Source of the DNA: a virus
DNA: 29,041 nt
Virus record (IMG/VR): IMGVR_UViG_3300035179_000052
Span: 1-29,041 of that record
Reading direction: 5' to 3' (one strand)
A program made the position numbers and the translations under genes. The first letter of the stretch is position 1. The number at the start of each line of letters is the position of its first letter. The notes beneath the pieces were generated by a model. That model had not been told where the DNA came from. It searched no databases and worked only from the letters and a program-made list of their open reading frames with translations. Shown here piece after piece: positions 26,074-29,041 of the stretch.

Positions 26074-27011
26074 ATCAAGTTGCTATTGGGTTAGAATCAA
26101 AGACCTGGGATAATTATGCTCTTGACTGCTACCGTAACTGCGAGGAATACTACCACTATCGAATAGCTAAACAGATCATCAAAGCAGGTGATATTAAGGT
26201 CGCAGCTGACTTTGGCTCTTGCATCCATCAATCACTGGAACATTACTATAAGGAAGGGATGACCGACCAAGCTATTGTAGAAGCTCTTGAGATATTCACC
26301 AACAACTACAAACATGATATGGATGAGAAGAGAACGGTTGGGAAAGGGTTGGAGATACTTTCAAACTACTTTCTTAGATATCGTCATGAGCCTTTTAACG
26401 TAATTGATCCAGAAGTTGGTGGTGCCTGTGAGATTGGAGAGTACCTTTATACTGTTAGATTAGATTTAGTTGTTGAATGGGCAAACCCAAAAGGGGTTTA
26501 TGGATTTGATCATAAGACTACCTCTTCCCTTCACCGCCTACTCGTTAAACCAAACAATCAGATCACTGGGTACATCTACTATCTCAATCAAGTCTATGAG
26601 AATATCCTGGGATATATGATCAATGGGATTGGGGTGTATGCTACGGATGAAGAGATTGATAAATCGGTGCCAAAGGTTATGGGAAAGTCAGGAAAGCTGG
26701 TGTATGCAAAGAAACAGAGAGAGACTTTTGTCAGGATGCCAACCTCTCGGTCACCAATCGAATTGGAACAGTGGAAGAAGGAAGTGTTGCAGACAATTCA
26801 TCAGATTGAGGATTCCACCTCTCGCAACATATGGGTGAAACATAGTCCTCACTATTGTACAGCATACAGGGGGAAATGTCAGTATCTCGACCTTTGCCTT
26901 GCACAAGATCCAGAGAGCATATTGCAACCTCTCCTGGCAGCAGGGATTTATGAGGTAAAGGCATGGGTGCCCTACGTTGGAGTGGGGGAGGAGAAGGAGG
27001 AGGATGAATGA
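26070..27011 (+). CDS. Cas4/RecB-like PD-(D/E)XK nuclease with Fe-S cysteines
   Basis: 313 aa. The nuclease core: conserved His53 (FGSCIHQSLEHYY), Asp132 (RLDLVVEW), Asp147-x-Lys149 (VYGFDHKTTS) and Gln/Tyr of NNQITGYIYYL. Cys20/Cys24 at the start and Cys263, Cys270, Cys276 (HYCTAYRGKCQYLDLC) near the end fit the 4Fe-4S clamp of Cas4 and AddB-type nucleases. It probably resects DNA ends. A Walker A ATPase gene follows 1.5 kb on, and such nucleases often pair with phage recombinases. Acidic C-terminal tail. Confidence 0.82.
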   Translation: MNQVAIGLESKTWDNYALDCYRNCEEYYHYRIAKQIIKAGDIKVAADFGSCIHQSLEHYYKEGMTDQAIVEALEIFTNNYKHDMDEKRTVGKGLEILSNYFLRYRHEPFNVIDPEVGGACEIGEYLYTVRLDLVVEWANPKGVYGFDHKTTSSLHRLLVKPNNQITGYIYYLNQVYENILGYMINGIGVYATDEEIDKSVPKVMGKSGKLVYAKKQRETFVRMPTSRSPIELEQWKKEVLQTIHQIEDSTSRNIWVKHSPHYCTAYRGKCQYLDLCLAQDPESILQPLLAAGIYEVKAWVPYVGVGEEKEEDE

Positions 27012-27232
27012 TAATTAAATTAAGGGATGAAAGAAGAGGTCCTCACATCCATACAAGAGTCTTTATAGGTGAGGATGAAGATCATCTTAAACTAACAGGA
27101 ACTCTAATCATGGATGTTGGAGAATGGCAACTGTTTGGGGCTGCTCTCTTAATGGGGGCACAACAGACCAAGGGGAATCTGATTGTTCAGCACCCAGATG
27201 ATCAAAAGATTGTGGAGGTACAAGATGACTGA
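27008..27232 (+). CDS. Small hypothetical protein
   Basis: 74 aa, ATGA-coupled to the Cas4-like gene. MIIKLRDERRGPHIHTRVFI, DHLKLTGTLIMDVGEWQLFG and GNLIVQHPDDQKIVEVQDD. Compact alpha/beta composition; not recognised. The next gene starts inside its 3' end. Confidence 0.55.
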   Translation: MIIKLRDERRGPHIHTRVFIGEDEDHLKLTGTLIMDVGEWQLFGAALLMGAQQTKGNLIVQHPDDQKIVEVQDD

Positions 27233-27683
27233 TATGACCAAGAGACGTAGAGAGATGTGGATCGATCTCGTTACTACCTTCATTGGGGAGGAATGTATAA
27301 AGGATGTCATGGCACATCCATCTGAACCAGGGCATGAGATGCAAACTGGGGATGTCATTCTGGGAGATACCCTCAGTGAGGAAGAGAGATTCCTCTACCA
27401 ACTCATCCCAACAGATAAGAATTGTACGAAGGTGTTGGCATCATCATGCCCATCGATAATAATGCTCTGGGATCTCTGGTGGAATCTGGTTGCGATCAAC
27501 CATCATATCTTTGGGTCACTGGGGGTGAGGAAGGGATGGATGTTAGTGCAGCCAAAACAAAAGAATACCCTCGATGAGTTTGCAGAGGAGTTGAGACGGT
27601 CATTGGGATTGGAAGAGGGAAAGGTGATGGAAGGAAGGTTTGAATTCAAAGATCCCAACTCAGAGAAGCCTTTTCTTAGTTAG
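27225..27683 (+). CDS. Hypothetical protein
   Basis: 152 aa from the ATG at 27225 with GGAGGTACAAG before it; an in-frame start at 27183 would only add codons from the previous gene. Helical: RRREMWIDLVTTFIGEECIK, LSEEERFLYQLIPTDKN, MLWDLWWNLVAINHHIFGSL, FAEELRRSLGLEEGK. Trp-rich; no motif recognised. Confidence 0.55.
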   Translation: MTDMTKRRREMWIDLVTTFIGEECIKDVMAHPSEPGHEMQTGDVILGDTLSEEERFLYQLIPTDKNCTKVLASSCPSIIMLWDLWWNLVAINHHIFGSLGVRKGWMLVQPKQKNTLDEFAEELRRSLGLEEGKVMEGRFEFKDPNSEKPFLS

Positions 27684-27696
27684 GAAGGAGAAAGAG

Positions 27697-27891
27697 ATGA
27701 AATACCTAAGAACGATCATCAAGTTTGAAGGTGATTTTAAGACGACCCTTGCAAGAATGATCAAGGAATTTCTCACTAAAGACTTTCTTGCTCATGAACC
27801 AACAGGGAAAAAGAAATCAGTTTATTGGACAGACTCCCATGAGTTGACGGTGATCCATAAGGAGGGAAGGAAGAAAGGAGAAAGCAAATGA
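27697..27891 (+). CDS. Small basic hypothetical protein
   Basis: 64 aa from the ATG at 27697 (GGAAGGAGAAAGAG). MKYLRTIIKFEGDFKTTLAR, MIKEFLTKDFLAHEPTGKKK and a Lys-rich tail. Not recognised. ATGA overlap with the next gene. Confidence 0.5.
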   Translation: MKYLRTIIKFEGDFKTTLARMIKEFLTKDFLAHEPTGKKKSVYWTDSHELTVIHKEGRKKGESK

Positions 27892-28139
27892 CATTTAAAG
27901 AGGCAAAGGATGAGTTAAAGAAGTTAGCAAAAGGAAAGTATCATGCAATCAGATACGAACTGGTAGAATATTCATCTGGAAAAATAGAGACTGAATGTTG
28001 GATTTATATAGATCCAAGAATCTCGGTCTCCACAACTAACTGGAAAGATGCCTTAACAAAAATGGAAATGATCTTAGAACCATTAAAAGCAGATCCATCA
28101 GAGATACCAGGAGAGGAGTTGGAAGATGCCCCTCTATGA
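27888..28139 (+). CDS. Small hypothetical protein
   Basis: 83 aa, ATGA-coupled. MTFKEAKDELKKLAKGKYHA then beta strands (IRYELVEYSSGKIETECWIY) and a helical NWKDALTKMEMILEPLKADP end. Not recognised. Overlaps the FmdB-type gene by 14 nt. Confidence 0.55.
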   Translation: MTFKEAKDELKKLAKGKYHAIRYELVEYSSGKIETECWIYIDPRISVSTTNWKDALTKMEMILEPLKADPSEIPGEELEDAPL

Positions 28140-28341
28140 TTGGGAATGTGAAAGTTGTCATCATCAATTTGAAGAAGTTACATCATCAACAGAAACAGTA
28201 TGCCAATGCCCAAACTGTGGGATGGGTGCGTTTAAGATCATAACCAAGATACCCCTCATGTCATACTCAAACAGACCAAAGGAAAGACCTTGGGGATCTG
28301 CACATTGGCGATCAGATAAGAAGAAAGGAGGAGAGAAATGA
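28126..28341 (+). CDS. FmdB-type zinc ribbon protein
   Basis: 71 aa. MPLYDWECESCHHQFEEV and VCQCPNCGMGAFKIIT follow the FmdB/CxxC_CxxC_SSSS pattern (MPxYxxxCxxCxxxF ... CPxCG). Members are putative regulatory or metal-binding proteins; some phages carry them. The tail is basic (RSDKKKGGEK) and ends in an ATGA overlap. Confidence 0.75.
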   Translation: MPLYDWECESCHHQFEEVTSSTETVCQCPNCGMGAFKIITKIPLMSYSNRPKERPWGSAHWRSDKKKGGEK

Positions 28342-28556
28342 AAAAGACAATTAAACAGTTAGAGGATCAAATTGCTTATTTAAAAACACAAGCATTTATA
28401 GCAGAGCAAGAGATGGTAAAACTTAAAGCAGTAAATGATGCTTACAAAATAATCAGTCAGTACATCCCTGCTACTACAATTGCTCTTGAAAGAATCACAG
28501 ATGCGGTAGCTCATGTTCTTGCTGATCTATCAAGACATTGGGAGGTAAAAAGATGA
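28338..28556 (+). CDS. Coiled-coil small protein
   Basis: 72 aa. MKKTIKQLEDQIAYLKTQAF, then EQEMVKLKAVNDAYKII is a coiled coil with regular heptads. The rest is a hydrophobic helix (TIALERITDAVAHVLADLSR). ATGA-coupled to the ATPase gene, so it may oligomerise or act with that protein. Confidence 0.55.
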   Translation: MKKTIKQLEDQIAYLKTQAFIAEQEMVKLKAVNDAYKIISQYIPATTIALERITDAVAHVLADLSRHWEVKR

Positions 28557-29041
28557 GTAAAAAAAATATAGTTCTGATTGGTGAGCCAGGAGGTGGCAAA
28601 ACCACAAGTTTTGAGACATTATCAGGAGGTCTAATAGATTTCAATTTTGACTCTGGGGGTTGGAAATGTTTAGAGAGGGAAGGAGATGCCTTACTCAAAG
28701 CACAGAAAGTTGGAAGGAGACCGAAGAAGCTTAAACATTACAAAACATCCAGAGAGTGGTTTGCACAGAAGGATGACATCTTGAAGAAGGATGAGATTTT
28801 GGTTATTGACTACTCTGAATATGCAACCCCTCTCAACGTTGGAATGCTTACCTCTTTTGATTCTAAAATCTTCTTTGATTTTGCACAGGACATTAATGAT
28901 ATGGAAAGTAAGGTGGCAGCGTATAAGGAGAGAGGGGTGTGCCACTTTGCAGCGGATTCCCTTACTGGGTTACAATGGTATGTTTTACACGGAGAGGTCA
29001 ACCTTGCAGGACATACAGGGAAAGGAACCAGCCAATATACT
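28553..29041 (+). CDS. RecA/Sak4-like (AAA_24) ATPase, N-terminal part
   Basis: 163 residues to the window edge, no stop. Walker A at 10-17 (GEPGGGKT). A hydrophobic strand ending in Asp, CHFAADSLTGLQ at 130-141, is Walker B-like, and EILVIDYSEY at 81-90 is a further acidic strand. The arrangement fits phage AAA_24/Sak4 ATPases that help single-strand annealing and recombination. With the Cas4-like nuclease upstream it suggests a recombination/repair module. GGGAGGTAAAAAG precedes the ATG. Confidence 0.78.
   Translation, partial: MSKKNIVLIGEPGGGKTTSFETLSGGLIDFNFDSGGWKCLEREGDALLKAQKVGRRPKKLKHYKTSREWFAQKDDILKKDEILVIDYSEYATPLNVGMLTSFDSKIFFDFAQDINDMESKVAAYKERGVCHFAADSLTGLQWYVLHGEVNLAGHTGKGTSQYT

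Overview
The window is a 29 kb piece of a tailed double-stranded DNA phage (Caudoviricetes). It carries a terminase, portal and HK97-type capsid block, a lysis cassette and a dense early region of small genes. The DNA is AT-rich (about 40% GC by eye), Arg codons are mostly AGA/AGG, and nearly every gene has a strong AGGAGG-type ribosome binding site with ATGA or TAATG overlaps. The host cannot be named. Spanin-like genes and a secreted transglycosylase point to a diderm (Gram-negative-type) bacterium. No integrase, tRNA, CRISPR array or reverse transcriptase was seen. Both ends are cut: a structural gene at the left edge and a RecA/Sak4-like ATPase at the right edge.

Left two thirds, minus strand (read from 18.2 kb down to 1): a sigma70-like promoter at 18.23-18.26 kb, TerS, TerL (TTG start), a zinc-binding protein, a membrane protein, the portal (interrupted by an intein with an endonuclease domain), a membrane protein, a 19-aa basic peptide, a Gly/Ala-rich protein, a probable scaffold, and the major capsid protein (MCP). 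The MCP gene is split into three exons by two group I introns of about 686 nt, each with its own LAGLIDADG endonuclease gene. After it come structural proteins, two glycosyltransferases, small virion-type proteins and a receptor-binding candidate with a C-terminal Lcl/DUF1566 domain. The lysis cassette follows: a holin-like protein, an SLT lysozyme overlapping it, two tiny membrane peptides and two overlapping spanin-like genes.

Middle, 18.2-20.1 kb: two small leftward genes of unknown role and a roughly 600-bp gene-free divergent control region. This holds long imperfect inverted repeats around an AT-rich core, direct repeats and a perfect palindrome, and is a good candidate replication origin. 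Three promoters around it (two leftward, one rightward) have their -35 box inside a CTTGACAAG inverted repeat, which suggests shared control.

Right third, plus strand: about 30 early genes. The recognisable ones are a PD-(D/E)XK nuclease, an HNH endonuclease, a Cas4/RecB-like nuclease with Fe-S cysteines, an FmdB-type zinc ribbon and a Walker A ATPase that with the Cas4-like nuclease suggests a recombination module. Most of the rest are small proteins of unknown function, many with paired cysteines. Two further promoters (20.7 and 23.75 kb) and one weak terminator divide this block. The leader at 23.8-23.9 kb can fold into a long nested hairpin.
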